NCBI RefSeq assembly: GCF_004014855.1
Contig: NZ_CP034930.1
Location: 620,001-684,000, forward strand
From: Apibacter raozihei
GTDB taxonomy: Bacteria > Bacteroidota > Bacteroidia > Flavobacteriales > Weeksellaceae
Reading direction: 5' to 3'
DNA length: 64,000 bases
This document shows, one piece after another, positions 28,362-38,136 of the stretch (positions are counted from its first letter, which is position 1; each line of letters opens with the position of its first letter). The notes under the pieces are model-generated. The model ran no database searches. It worked only from the letters and a program-made list of their open reading frames with translations, and was not told the DNA's origin. A program made the translations under genes and the position numbers.

Positions 28362-30593
28362 TTATTTACTTGCTGTTTGTACTTCTGTTTTTTTGATATC
28401 AGTACCTAATCTTTGTAAATATGCAATTAAAGCAACTATTTCTCTCTTTTCCAATGGAACGAAATTAGCCCCATCTTCTTTCGCTGATTGCGCAAAACCT
28501 TCTTTGTAATCTGGTCTGTCAGTAAATATACTGGCAACAATTTCTTTTGCCTGAACATCCATATTTGATTGATAGTTATCTATATCTTTCTGATCATATG
28601 GTACACTAAACCAATTTTTCATTAATTCCAGTTTTTCCTTGGTTCTGGATACATCCAGTTTATTATAAATTAGCCAAGGATATCGAGGCATAATTGAACC
28701 TGGAGAAGTTTCTCTTGGATCCAACATGTGTGTAAAGTGCCATGAACTTGGGTTCTTCCCTCCTTCTCTATGTAAATCGGGTCCTGTTCTTTTAGACCCC
28801 CAAAGGAAAGGTCTATCATAAACATATTCTCCGGCTTTAGAGTAGTCTCCGTATCTAACGACCTCGTCTCTAAAAGGACGAACCATTTGAGAGTGGCAGG
28901 CATTACAACCTTCTCTTATATATAAATCTCTACCTTCTAATTCTAAGGGTGTATAAGGTTTTACACTAGTAATCTGAGGTATGTTTGATTTAACAAATAT
29001 GGTTGGTAAAACTTCTACTGCTCCCCCTGCTGCTAAAGCAACAAAAGATAAAACAGAGAAAAATAAAGGCATTCTCTCTAACCATGAATGCGTTTTTTCA
29101 TTAGCTCCTTTTTTATTAGAAAGCCTCAATGCTGGCGCTTCAGCGGCTTCGTTTGCTTCAAAAGTACCTTTTCTGGCTGTAGCTATTATATTAATTACAA
29201 GCAATAAAGCTCCGGACAAATACAAGAGTCCTCCAATAAATCTGAATATAAAGAAATATCTTAGTGAAGTTACGGTTTCCAAGAAATTTTTGGTAACCAA
29301 AGTTCCGTCCGGATTAAACTGTTTCCACATTAATCCTTGTGTGAACCCACTCATGTACATAGGGATTGCGTATAAAATAATTCCTAAAGTACCTAACCAG
29401 AAATGCCAGTTCGCTAATTTTACTGAATATAATTTTGTTTTATATAATCTTGGAACAATAAAATAAATGATTCCGAAGATCATAAATCCATTCCAACCTA
29501 AAGCTCCTATATGAACGTGCCCAATTACCCAATCGGTAAAATGTCCTATTTTATTTAAGGTTTTTGTTGCTAATAACGGACCTTCGAAAGTAGCCATACC
29601 GTAACAAGTTACAGCAACTACAAACATTTTAAGAACCGGATCTTCTCTTACTTTATCCCAGGCTCCTCTCAGAGTTAACAATCCGTTTAGCATACCTCCC
29701 CAGGAAGGTGCTATAAGCATAATTGAGAATGAAGTCCCTAGCATTTGAGCCCAACCAGGTAATGAAGTATATAGTAAATGGTGAGGACCTGCCCACATAT
29801 ACACAAAAATAAGCGACCAGAAATGTATTATAGATAGTTTGTATGAAAACACCGGGCGATTCGCAGCCTTAGGCATATAATAATACATTAATCCTAAAAC
29901 CGGAGTTGTTAAAAAGAATGCTACCGCATTATGTCCAAACCACCATTGAACCATAGCATCCTGAACTCCTGAGTAGATTGAATAACTTTTAGGATTCAGA
30001 ATATTTCCGTCTAATGGGATGGCTAAGTTATTAAACACCCATAATAAAGTAATACCTATCCATGTTGCTATATAAAACCAGATAGCAACATACATGTGGC
30101 TTACTCTTCTTTGAGCAATGGCAATAAACATTATTAATCCGAACAATATCCAGATAACAGCTACCAAAATATCTATCGGCCATTCATGCTCCGCATATTC
30201 TTTTGAAGTATTTAGCCCCATTAAGAAAGTTACAACAACAAGAACAATAATTAACTGCCATCCCCAGAAATGTATCCAAGCAAGCAAATCATTAGTTCTG
30301 GTTTTCAGTAATCTTTGAGTTGAATAATAAAATCCTGTAAAAATTCCGTTACCTACAAAAGCATAAATTACTGCACTGGTATGCAACATTCTTAGTCTTC
30401 CGTAACCTAGAAATCCGTGAGATTTTGCTAAATCGGAACCTCCACTTCCGAAAATAAATTCTGGTAATGTTGGAATAAATAACAACGCAGCAACTGTAAG
30501 CCCTACTATAAAACCAACAACACCCCAAAGTATTGTCGCATAAGCAAAAGCTCTTGTTATTTTGTTGTCATACGAAAATTTCTGTGTTTCCAT
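28362..30593 (-). CDS. ccoN: Fused CcoN-CcoO subunit of cbb3-type cytochrome c oxidase
   Basis: A 743-residue fusion. Residues 1 to about 480 form the twelve-helix CcoN haem-copper core with helix motifs GRLRMLHTSAVIYAFVGNG, WWFGHNAVAFFLTTPVLG, HFWSLIFVYMWAGPHHLLYT and DWVIGHVHIGALGWNG containing the haem and CuB histidines. A linker helix (about 510-535) leads to the CcoO part, a membrane-anchored cytochrome c with CNACH near residue 563 and the MVRPFRDEV segment, with an axial Met in MPRYPWL. The fusion is the usual Bacteroidota form. The enzyme reduces O2 with high affinity. Confidence 0.96.
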   Translation of the reverse strand: METQKFSYDNKITRAFAYATILWGVVGFIVGLTVAALLFIPTLPEFIFGSGGSDLAKSHGFLGYGRLRMLHTSAVIYAFVGNGIFTGFYYSTQRLLKTRTNDLLAWIHFWGWQLIIVLVVVTFLMGLNTSKEYAEHEWPIDILVAVIWILFGLIMFIAIAQRRVSHMYVAIWFYIATWIGITLLWVFNNLAIPLDGNILNPKSYSIYSGVQDAMVQWWFGHNAVAFFLTTPVLGLMYYYMPKAANRPVFSYKLSIIHFWSLIFVYMWAGPHHLLYTSLPGWAQMLGTSFSIMLIAPSWGGMLNGLLTLRGAWDKVREDPVLKMFVVAVTCYGMATFEGPLLATKTLNKIGHFTDWVIGHVHIGALGWNGFMIFGIIYFIVPRLYKTKLYSVKLANWHFWLGTLGIILYAIPMYMSGFTQGLMWKQFNPDGTLVTKNFLETVTSLRYFFIFRFIGGLLYLSGALLLVINIIATARKGTFEANEAAEAPALRLSNKKGANEKTHSWLERMPLFFSVLSFVALAAGGAVEVLPTIFVKSNIPQITSVKPYTPLELEGRDLYIREGCNACHSQMVRPFRDEVVRYGDYSKAGEYVYDRPFLWGSKRTGPDLHREGGKNPSSWHFTHMLDPRETSPGSIMPRYPWLIYNKLDVSRTKEKLELMKNWFSVPYDQKDIDNYQSNMDVQAKEIVASIFTDRPDYKEGFAQSAKEDGANFVPLEKREIVALIAYLQRLGTDIKKTEVQTASK

Positions 30594-30611
30594 CTTTATT
30601 GTGTAGTTACT

Positions 30612-30803
30612 TTAAATATTCTTTTTGTCTTCTTTTTTATCTGAATCTTCTTTAGGTTGATTTTCTTCCGAATCAAACAATATTCTAACTGCGGGAGATT
30701 CATCGTCATCAAACTGTCCTTTTTTCATCCCGTAAATAAAAAGAATTAAAAAAATCACAGCTAAAGACACACTGCATAATATCATTAAATATAATATTTC
30801 CAT
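30612..30803 (-). CDS. ccoS: CcoS-type oxidase assembly protein
   Basis: Start chosen at 30803 (MEILYLMI), 63 residues. A longer frame to 30824 adds seven residues that carry the predicted -7 promoter element. One N-terminal helix (ILYLMILCSVSLAVIFLILFIYG) is followed by an acidic tail (DDDESPAVRILFD), the pattern of CcoS/FixS, which is needed to insert redox cofactors into CcoN. It lies 18 nt before ccoNO. Confidence 0.85.
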   Translation of the reverse strand: MEILYLMILCSVSLAVIFLILFIYGMKKGQFDDDESPAVRILFDSEENQPKEDSDKKEDKKNI

Positions 30804-30813
30804 ACCTATTGGA

Positions 30814-30858
30814 CAAAAATACATTTTATTTGGTTGGAGTGATAATGATTTATATCAT
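30814..30858 (-). promoter_or_regulatory. Putative FNR/CRP-like box and -7 element of the ccoS-ccoNOQP unit
   Basis: ATGAT-TTAT-ATCAT (30845-30858) is a perfect inverted repeat that matches the FNR consensus TTGAT-N4-ATCAA at eight of ten positions. A -7 element TATTTTTG sits at 30814-30821 on the - strand, predicting a start near 30807. The palindrome centre would lie about 44 nt upstream of it, close to the class II activator position. Leader would be about 4 nt before the ccoS ATG. Confidence 0.5.
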
Positions 30859-30922
30859 ATTTGTGAATCTGACACGAAATTTAGAATAATTCTAAATAAT
30901 ACATTATTTATGCTTTTGTTTT

Positions 30923-33304
30923 TTATTGACTTTTAAATGCCTTATAGCCTACAAACAAAGTTGTTAAAGTCGTAAAAGTAACTACGGATATAGAGCTTAC
31001 AGGCATCAGAATTGCAGCTACCAGTGGAGATAATTTACCAGAAACAGCAAAACTTAATCCAATAATATTATAACAAAAACTTATAAAAAAACATAATACC
31101 ACTATGGTCATTGCTGTTTTAGATAATTTTAAATAAACAGGTAAAAAAGTAAAGTTATTTCCATCTAAAATAGCATCTGAAGAAGGAGTAAAACTATTAA
31201 CATCATCAGAAATAGCTACACCCACATTGGCTTGTTTTAATGCGCCCGCATCGTTTAATCCATCACCCAGCATCATCACTTTTTCTCCTTTAAGCTGAAG
31301 TGCTTTTATGTATTCCAGTTTGTCTTGAGGTGATTGATTAAATTCCATAATGGTTCCTTCGGGAAATATATTTTCTAAAACCTGTCTTTCAGAACTATTG
31401 TCTCCGCTCAATAACGTAATTGGATATGAATGCAGGGACTGAATTGTCTGAGTTATTCCCGCTCTATATTGATTCTGAAAAACATAATATCCTTTGTTAA
31501 CTCCATTGATACTTATATGAACGGAAGTTTCCTGCTGTAAGAGTTTTTCATCATTGACAAAACTTGATGAACCTACCAGCAAGTAATCATTATCAATTTT
31601 CCCTTTGATCCCCTTCCCTAAAATTTCTTTATATTCTGAAACAGTTGTATAGTCAGTAGCTACAGGTATAAAATCGTACAGACTTCGGCTTAAGGGATGA
31701 CTTGAATTTTGTAAAAGAGATTTTAATTTTTTTAACTCGGTTTCATTTAATTTTTCACCAATATAACTAATTTTAGCTGCTTTGTTAACAGTAAGAGTAC
31801 CTGTCTTATCAAATACTATGTGACCAATTTTTGATAACTTCTCAATGGTAACAGCATCTTTGACGTAAAATTTTTTATTCCCGAATACACGCATCATATT
31901 CCCAATTGTAAAGGGTGCAGAAAGTGCAAGCGCACAGGGACATGCTACGATTAAAATTGCTGAAATCACCTGATACATTTGCGAAGTGTTTTTTTCGACA
32001 AAATACCAATATAGAGCACTTAAAACGGTGATAGTGAGAATTACTACTACAAAATACTTGCTAATATTATTGGTAATGGTATTAAGTACGGAATCTTCCT
32101 TTTTAAATGCTTCATTGTTCCACAAACGAGTCAGATAACTCTGATTCACTTCTTTAATGATTTCCAATTCTAATGCTGTACCTATTTGCTTACCTCCGGC
32201 ATAAATTTTCTCACCACTATTTTTCTCAATCAACCTGGATTCTCCTGTAATAAAACTGTTATCAATATAAGCCTGACCACGAATTAAGATTGAATCTGCG
32301 GGAATAATTTCATTATTCCTGATCAAAATTCTATCTCCAACATGCAGGTTTGATATTAAAACATTTTCTTGTTTACCTTTATCTATTCGGGTTACCGCTA
32401 TAGGATAAAAAGATTTATAATCCCTGTCGAATGCCAAGGTTCTATAGGTTCTCTGCTGAAAATATTTACCTAATAGCATAAAGAATAACAATCCGCAGAG
32501 CGAATCAAAATATCCGTTACTTAATCCTTCATATGCTTCATAACAACTTCTGAAAAATAATGCAAAGATCCCAATGACAATAGGTAAGTCAATATTTAAA
32601 ATCCCATGTTTTAAGGCTCCCCAAGCAGATTTATAATAATCAGATGCACAATATAGCATCACGGGAAGGGAAAGTACAAACATCAAAATTCTGAAAAGAT
32701 GATTGTATTGTTCTAACCAGGTATCTCCATTTTGCCCTAAAAATTCAGGAAAAGCTAAAAGCATAATATTTCCAAACGCAAACCCTGCAATCCCTATTTT
32801 GATAATTAAAGTTCTGTCTATTTTTTCAGGCTTTTTATCCACTGTCTCCAGATTAATTATTGGTTTATAACCTAAATCAGTAAGGAAATTGGCAAGCTCG
32901 CTTAATTTGTAAGCCTCATGTCTGTAAGCTATCTGAACTGTTTTTGTAGTAAAATTTACAGTTGAATAAATAATATTTTTATTTATGTTTTTAAGACTTT
33001 CTAATAACCACACACAGGCACTACAATGAATAACAGGAATTTTAAAAGTAACCAGTGTGATTCCATCTTCAGAATAATCAATGATTTTTTCAAATATCTG
33101 AGGTGTATCCAGAAATTCAAAATGAGACGGAGCAGATTCAGGTTTAATTCCTGCTTTCGTATTTAGCTCATAGTAATTGGAAAGATTATTCTGATTTAAA
33201 ATCTCGAAAACTGTTTTGCACCCATTGCAACAAAATATTTTTTGATCGAATTCAATTTTGACATCTTCAATTTTTTGTCCACAATGAAAACAATTCTCAG
33301 CCAT
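30923..33304 (-). CDS. ccoI: Copper-transporting P-type ATPase CcoI/FixI
   Basis: A 793-residue P1B-type ATPase. N-terminal Cys motifs (CFHCGQ, CCNGCKTVF) lead to a heavy-metal-associated domain with CSACVW. The ion-pathway CPC is in IVACPCALALSAP near residue 454, the phosphorylation motif DKTGTLT near 496, and MLGDGLNDAGAL marks the hinge. Eight helices are predicted. It delivers copper to the cbb3 oxidase in the periplasm. It lies divergent from the Crp/Fnr gene with a shared palindrome (33343-33362) in the 89-nt gap, and 98 nt upstream of ccoS's stop side. It belongs to the oxidase gene cluster. Confidence 0.94.
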   Translation of the reverse strand: MAENCFHCGQKIEDVKIEFDQKIFCCNGCKTVFEILNQNNLSNYYELNTKAGIKPESAPSHFEFLDTPQIFEKIIDYSEDGITLVTFKIPVIHCSACVWLLESLKNINKNIIYSTVNFTTKTVQIAYRHEAYKLSELANFLTDLGYKPIINLETVDKKPEKIDRTLIIKIGIAGFAFGNIMLLAFPEFLGQNGDTWLEQYNHLFRILMFVLSLPVMLYCASDYYKSAWGALKHGILNIDLPIVIGIFALFFRSCYEAYEGLSNGYFDSLCGLLFFMLLGKYFQQRTYRTLAFDRDYKSFYPIAVTRIDKGKQENVLISNLHVGDRILIRNNEIIPADSILIRGQAYIDNSFITGESRLIEKNSGEKIYAGGKQIGTALELEIIKEVNQSYLTRLWNNEAFKKEDSVLNTITNNISKYFVVVILTITVLSALYWYFVEKNTSQMYQVISAILIVACPCALALSAPFTIGNMMRVFGNKKFYVKDAVTIEKLSKIGHIVFDKTGTLTVNKAAKISYIGEKLNETELKKLKSLLQNSSHPLSRSLYDFIPVATDYTTVSEYKEILGKGIKGKIDNDYLLVGSSSFVNDEKLLQQETSVHISINGVNKGYYVFQNQYRAGITQTIQSLHSYPITLLSGDNSSERQVLENIFPEGTIMEFNQSPQDKLEYIKALQLKGEKVMMLGDGLNDAGALKQANVGVAISDDVNSFTPSSDAILDGNNFTFLPVYLKLSKTAMTIVVLCFFISFCYNIIGLSFAVSGKLSPLVAAILMPVSSISVVTFTTLTTLFVGYKAFKSQ

Positions 33305-33332
33305 AACTCTTTATACCATTAATAGATGTGTA

Positions 33333-33372
33333 CAAAGTTATTGTTTTATTTAAAAATAAAACATTATTTTTG
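33333..33372. promoter_or_regulatory. Shared control region between ccoI and the Crp/Fnr gene
   Basis: A perfect 20-bp inverted repeat, GTTTTATTT-AA-AAATAAAAC (33343-33362), sits between two divergent -7 elements: TAACTTTG on the - strand (33333-33340) for ccoI and TATTTTTG on + (33365-33372) for the regulator. The + promoter also has TTG at 33341-33343 with a 21-nt spacer. The palindrome centre is 26.5 nt upstream of both predicted start sites, so a bound protein would affect both. Confidence 0.5.
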
Positions 33373-33393
33373 TAGTCAATTTTACTTAAAAAT

Positions 33394-34107
33394 ATGACTA
33401 ATATCATGCCGAAACATTCAGTTGAACTGATTATATCGGAATTGAAGAGCAAAGAAATTTTGAGTCAATTCACCAAAGAAGAACTTGAAATTCTTGACAA
33501 AGAGATGAAAGAAATTCATTATGAAAAAGGTCAGGAAATAATTCACGAAGGATACAAACCTACAGGAATTTACGGAATGCTTCACGGGACAGCCAAACTT
33601 TACAGAAGCGGTTTTAATGGAAAAGAACAAATTTTACGTTTTGTTAAGAAAGGAGACATTGTAGGATACCGCTCTTTATTAGGAGGGGAAACTTTCAGCG
33701 CATCCTGTACTGTTCTTGAAGATGTTACGGTTGTTTACATTCCTGAACTAATTTTTCATAAATTATTAGAGGTAAGTTCCAAGGTATCTTTTGATGTTTT
33801 GAAAAAAATATCTCAGGATTTAGGAGAAGCCGGAAAAACTATTACCCTTCTTGCGCAAAAGACGGTTCGTGAACGATTAGCTGAGATCCTTTTGCTACTT
33901 GAAAACAAGCTAGGCGTGGACAATGAAGGCTTTATAAAAATAAGCCTTACAAGGGAAGAAATGGCTAACTTGATCGGAACTGCCACTGAAAGTGCAATTC
34001 GATTGATTTCAGAATTCAAAACCGATGAACTCATTGAGGTGGAAGGAAGAAGAATAAAAATTCTAGACCACCGAAAATTGACCCGTTTGGGACATGTAAC
34101 CCTTTAA
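33394..34107 (+). CDS. Crp/Fnr family transcriptional regulator
   Basis: A 237-residue protein with a cNMP-binding-type beta roll (about 20-140, with HYEKGQEIIHEGYKPTGIYGMLHG) and a Crp-type winged helix (about 160-230). The recognition helix TATESAIRLISEFK keeps the Glu and Arg used by FNR to read the TGA/TCA half site. No N-terminal cysteine cluster is present, so it is not an Fe-S FNR; the signal is unknown. It starts at 33394 or the Met at 33406. Its place opposite ccoI suggests it controls the oxidase genes. Confidence 0.85.
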   Translation: MTNIMPKHSVELIISELKSKEILSQFTKEELEILDKEMKEIHYEKGQEIIHEGYKPTGIYGMLHGTAKLYRSGFNGKEQILRFVKKGDIVGYRSLLGGETFSASCTVLEDVTVVYIPELIFHKLLEVSSKVSFDVLKKISQDLGEAGKTITLLAQKTVRERLAEILLLLENKLGVDNEGFIKISLTREEMANLIGTATESAIRLISEFKTDELIEVEGRRIKILDHRKLTRLGHVTL

Positions 34108-34167
34108 CGGATTTAACTAACTGCGGAAAAAGACGTGCCTTTACTGAAGTTTAAAATATAATATTTA

Positions 34168-36048
34168 CTAAATATCATTTAGTTCCAGCCATCGCATTTC
34201 TTTTTCCTCTAATTTCTCAACTACTTTTTCTAATTGCGAACTGATTTCCTGAATTTCTTTAAATTCTAAATCAGATTTGGATAATTGCTCTGTAAGCTTT
34301 TTCTTTTCATTTTCTAATGATGGAATTTCTGTTTCCAAAGCCTCCATCTCTCTTTTTTCTTTAAAAGATAATTTTTTAGGCTTATTTTGCTCATCTTTAA
34401 TTTTATTATCTTTTTTTACAGTTTCATTCTTATCCGTTGTTACACTTGACTCATTTTCTTTTTTATCTAAAAAATATTGTGTATAATTACCTATAAACCA
34501 TGATATTTCCCCTTCTCCTTCAAAAATCATTAATTCATCTACTACTTTATCCATAAAATATCTATCGTGACTAACTATTAGTAAACAGCCCTGATATTCA
34601 TTAAGGAAATTTTCAAGCACGGTTAATGTCGGTAAGTCTAAATCATTGGTTGGCTCATCTAATATTAAAAAATTAGGGTTTTTATATAAAACAGCTAACA
34701 ATTGCAAACGTTTTTTTTCTCCCCCGCTCAACTTTGAGATAGGAGTATATTGAGTTTCAGGCTTAAAAAGAAAAAGCTCCAAAAACTGACCTGCAAAAAG
34801 CTGTTTTCCATTTGAAAGAGGAAAATAATCTGCTATATCTTTAACAAAATCAATAACTCTCTGTTCTTCTTTAAATATAATACCTTCTTGTTTAAAATGA
34901 CCAATATTGAGTGTTTCCCCCCACTCTATATTTCCACTATCAAACGACTCTTCTTGTTCCAGAATTTTTAAAAATGTTGTTTTTCCTACTCCATTTTTAC
35001 CAACAATGCCAATTTTAGATCCTCTTGAAAAAACATGCGAAAAAGAGTTCAAAATCACTTTTTCTTTGAATTTTTTTGAGACTTTTTCCAATTCTATGAT
35101 TTTATTCCCTAAACGGGTCATCTGTATATCTAAAAGTACCTGAAAATTATCAATCTTCTGCTTAGCTATATTTTCTGTTTTATAAAAATCTGATATACGA
35201 CTTTTAGACTTGGAAGTTCTTGCCTGCGGCTGTCTTCTCATCCACTCAAGTTCTTTCCTGTACAGGTTTTTCGCCTTGTCTATTTGTGCTCCCTGATTTT
35301 CTATCCTCAAGGCCTTGTTTACAACATAAGTTTCATAATCTCCACTATGAACATAAATCATTTCATCTTCTAATTCCAGTATTTTTGTACATATTGCATC
35401 GAGAAAATATCTGTCGTGAGTTACTAATATAAGTGTTTTATTTTCCTTGTTCAGAAAATATTCCAACCATTCTACCATATCAATATCCAAATGGTTAGTA
35501 GGCTCATCCAAAATTAACAAAACATGACCTTTCTCAAAGCTTATGTCTATTAAGAATTTAGCTAATGCAATACGCTTTCTCTGACCTCCAGATAATTTTT
35601 TGATAGGCTGGGTTAAAAAATCTATTTTAAGTTTGGATATAATTTCCTGAATTACTGGCTCTACCTTCCAACCATCCCATTGATCCATTTTTTCTATCAA
35701 ATCCATAAGTCCTGGATTCTCAGGATCTTGTTTTAACATTTTTTCATACTGATGAACCACATCCAAAACTGGATTTGAATGGGTAAATATATAATCTTCA
35801 GCAGTTAACTCTTCTTTGAAAGAATCAGATTGTTCGAACAAAATAACCTTAACATCTTTATTAATAATTACTTCTCCGGAATCCGGTTGTTCTTGTCCTG
35901 CCAATATTTTCAATAAGGTTGTTTTCCCACTTCCGTTTTTTGCAACTAATGCTATCTGTTCCCCTTCATTAACGTGAAAAGATACATCTGAAAATAAAGT
36001 TCTAATTCCGAAAGATTTACTAAGGCTATTTACTGATAAGTAATTCAT
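34168..36048 (-). CDS. ABC-F family ATPase (Uup-like)
   Basis: A 626-residue protein with two ABC domains in one chain: Walker A AKNGSGKTT and LSGGQRKR in the first, GKNGVGKTT and LSGGEKKR in the second, Walker B LILDEPTNHLDID and LILDEPTNDLDLP. No membrane helices. An arm and linker separate the two, and the last ~70 residues form a charged coiled coil (EIQEISSQLEKVVEKLEEKE), the Uup C-terminal domain. ABC-F proteins act on the ribosome or on DNA repair intermediates. The exact subfamily is inferred from the coiled coil. Confidence 0.9.
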   Translation of the reverse strand: MNYLSVNSLSKSFGIRTLFSDVSFHVNEGEQIALVAKNGSGKTTLLKILAGQEQPDSGEVIINKDVKVILFEQSDSFKEELTAEDYIFTHSNPVLDVVHQYEKMLKQDPENPGLMDLIEKMDQWDGWKVEPVIQEIISKLKIDFLTQPIKKLSGGQRKRIALAKFLIDISFEKGHVLLILDEPTNHLDIDMVEWLEYFLNKENKTLILVTHDRYFLDAICTKILELEDEMIYVHSGDYETYVVNKALRIENQGAQIDKAKNLYRKELEWMRRQPQARTSKSKSRISDFYKTENIAKQKIDNFQVLLDIQMTRLGNKIIELEKVSKKFKEKVILNSFSHVFSRGSKIGIVGKNGVGKTTFLKILEQEESFDSGNIEWGETLNIGHFKQEGIIFKEEQRVIDFVKDIADYFPLSNGKQLFAGQFLELFLFKPETQYTPISKLSGGEKKRLQLLAVLYKNPNFLILDEPTNDLDLPTLTVLENFLNEYQGCLLIVSHDRYFMDKVVDELMIFEGEGEISWFIGNYTQYFLDKKENESSVTTDKNETVKKDNKIKDEQNKPKKLSFKEKREMEALETEIPSLENEKKKLTEQLSKSDLEFKEIQEISSQLEKVVEKLEEKEMRWLELNDI

Positions 36049-36223
36049 AGCCCAAAAATAGAAAAAAAACTAATCGCTGCACCATATCCCATATAAAAAG
36101 AGTTATATCAATAAAGAAATCTAATATTTTAAATAAAATATTTGCACCCATTGAATGAGTTAGTGTTAAAATTCAAATCTTTACCCCTAATCAGTTTAAA
36201 GGCATTTTCTGCTATCAAAATAT

Positions 36224-37426
36224 TTATTCAATTTTTTTGAATGCTTGTTTTAGCATAACCGGAGTGGTAACCGTTGTAAATACTCCCATAAGAACCAAAA
36301 TGGAAAATATCTCACTGGATATTAATCCTGCTTTATATGCAATGTTAGCTATAACCAGTTCCATTATCCCCCTTGCATTTAACCCTATACCTAAAGTCAA
36401 AGAAAAGTTTTTTCCATACCCTGCTAAAATGCCTCCGAAATATCCTCCGAATATTTTAGATACATAAGATACCAAAATGACAGAAACCAGCAAGCCTATA
36501 TTATGTATTGATGTAATTTCAAACTCCAGCCCTATTCCTGCAAAAAAAATGGGGGCTAAAAAGCCCATAGCCATATTACTGGTTGTTTTTTCAATTGATT
36601 TCAGATTACTTTTCCCTATCAGGGAATCGCTGATTAACATGGAGGCAAAAAAAGCACCGACTATGAAATGTAAGCCAAGTGTTTCCGTAAAAGTGGCAAA
36701 AAGTAAAACAAATACAAAAAATATAGCAAATAAAGGCTCTTTGCCTTTAAGTACAGATATAAGTCTGTCCAGTAAATCTTCTATATAATTGCTTTTATGA
36801 GTGAGCTTTTTAATCATTAAATAGGTGAAAGTCAGCAATCCTATAAAAACAAATAATTTAAGCAGAGATATTCCTCCTGCTTTGGTTACCGCAAGCATAG
36901 ACATATCCGTATCTTTAATATTGAGCAAAACTCCTAAAACCGATAAGGCTAATACATCATCAAATATTGCAATGGATATTATTTTCTGTCCTACTTCCGA
37001 ATTTATTTTCCCCAGATCCATCAAAATTCTTATACTGACGGGCAAAGCGGTTATGGCTACACACAGACCAATAAATACGCTGGTCATAGCTTGTAATCCA
37101 AAAAAATAACCGACTAAAAAACCGCTGAAATTAGGTAGGAAAAAAGCCATTATAGATATAATTATATTTTTACCTTTTAAAGATTTTATTATATCATCAA
37201 TATTTATTTCAAGTCCAGCTATGATAACTAATAAAAAAATCCCTAATTCAGAAATGACTTTAATTTCTTCTGTCCGGTGAATGATATTTAATACGCTTGG
37301 CCCTAATATTATACCAGCAAATATCTCTCCTATCATCGCTGGCTGCTTACAACGTTCAAATATTTCTCCAAAAATCCGTGCAGTAACCAGTAAAATCAAC
37401 AAATTAGTAAAAAGAGGTAATTCCAT
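36224..37426 (-). CDS. Cation/proton antiporter (CPA2 family)
   Basis: A 400-residue membrane protein with about 12 helices. MIGEIFAGIILGPSVL at the N-terminus, the double-Asp region IFDDVLALSVLG near residue 152 and GLNARGIMELVIANIAYKAG near 350 are CPA2 (KefB/GerN/NapA-type) features. No cytoplasmic TrkA-N domain is present, so this is a Na+/H+ or K+/H+ exchanger without nucleotide regulation. The ion is not determinable. It stands alone, 175 nt from the ABC-F gene. Confidence 0.9.
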   Translation of the reverse strand: MELPLFTNLLILLVTARIFGEIFERCKQPAMIGEIFAGIILGPSVLNIIHRTEEIKVISELGIFLLVIIAGLEINIDDIIKSLKGKNIIISIMAFFLPNFSGFLVGYFFGLQAMTSVFIGLCVAITALPVSIRILMDLGKINSEVGQKIISIAIFDDVLALSVLGVLLNIKDTDMSMLAVTKAGGISLLKLFVFIGLLTFTYLMIKKLTHKSNYIEDLLDRLISVLKGKEPLFAIFFVFVLLFATFTETLGLHFIVGAFFASMLISDSLIGKSNLKSIEKTTSNMAMGFLAPIFFAGIGLEFEITSIHNIGLLVSVILVSYVSKIFGGYFGGILAGYGKNFSLTLGIGLNARGIMELVIANIAYKAGLISSEIFSILVLMGVFTTVTTPVMLKQAFKKIE

Positions 37427-37607
37427 AACTATAGCTTGTAAATATTTTTAATTTCAATCTAATTTTTTATCAGCCGGATAAAGATAGGTAAAAAAATAAG
37501 CTTGAAACGTAAATTTATCTACTCCACATTATTTAAATACCTGATTTGGAGACTAAATATAACTAGTAATAAAGCTTTTCATATCACAATTTAACAGTAA
37601 TACAATT

Positions 37608-38051
37608 TTAACTGTATTTTTTCAATAGTAAAAAACGTAATTTATCGTACCCCCAGTTAAACACAATTGTATAGGGAAAAAAATATAAAAGCATACTTAA
37701 TTCTAAAAAAAATGCATTCATAAAACTCATTTTGAGAATCCATGAAATCAGTGGTACGGTAAATATGATTAAACCTATCTCAAAAACTGCTCCATGCAAG
37801 ATTCTTATAAACAAATTTTTATTAAACTGAAATTTCTGCTGTAATTGATCAAACAGCCAATTAAAAATGTAATTCCAAAGCATGGCAGTTAGTGAAACCA
37901 ATAAAGCTAAAAAACCTGAATCTTCAAGGGATTTATCCGTAAGAAAAGATATGATAGGCGCACTGGTAAGTATACCTACAGCTTCATACATTATAGCATG
38001 AAAAGATCTTTCATAGGGTGTGCGAAACTTTATATGTTCTATAAATTTCAT
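37608..38051 (-). CDS. PACE-type small multidrug efflux protein
   Basis: A 147-residue protein with four helices arranged as two repeats, each starting with a conserved pattern: RTPYERSFHAIMYEAVG in the first, RILHGAVFEIGLI in the second. This is the bacterial transmembrane pair arrangement of the PACE family (chlorhexidine and biocide efflux in Acinetobacter AceI). Both repeats carry the Glu after the hydrophobic start. No regulator is adjacent. Confidence 0.85.
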   Translation of the reverse strand: MKFIEHIKFRTPYERSFHAIMYEAVGILTSAPIISFLTDKSLEDSGFLALLVSLTAMLWNYIFNWLFDQLQQKFQFNKNLFIRILHGAVFEIGLIIFTVPLISWILKMSFMNAFFLELSMLLYFFPYTIVFNWGYDKLRFLLLKKYS

Positions 38052-38136
38052 ACGTAAATGTATTCTAAAACCTTATACTATACAAATCAAACTATTGAGT
38101 ATTTTAGTTATATTTTGGATAACCACTAATATAATA

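Noticed and set aside
28981-29466. 161-codon frame on + inside ccoNO
   Set aside because: Shadow of the oxidase gene on the other strand, with no start context or family match.
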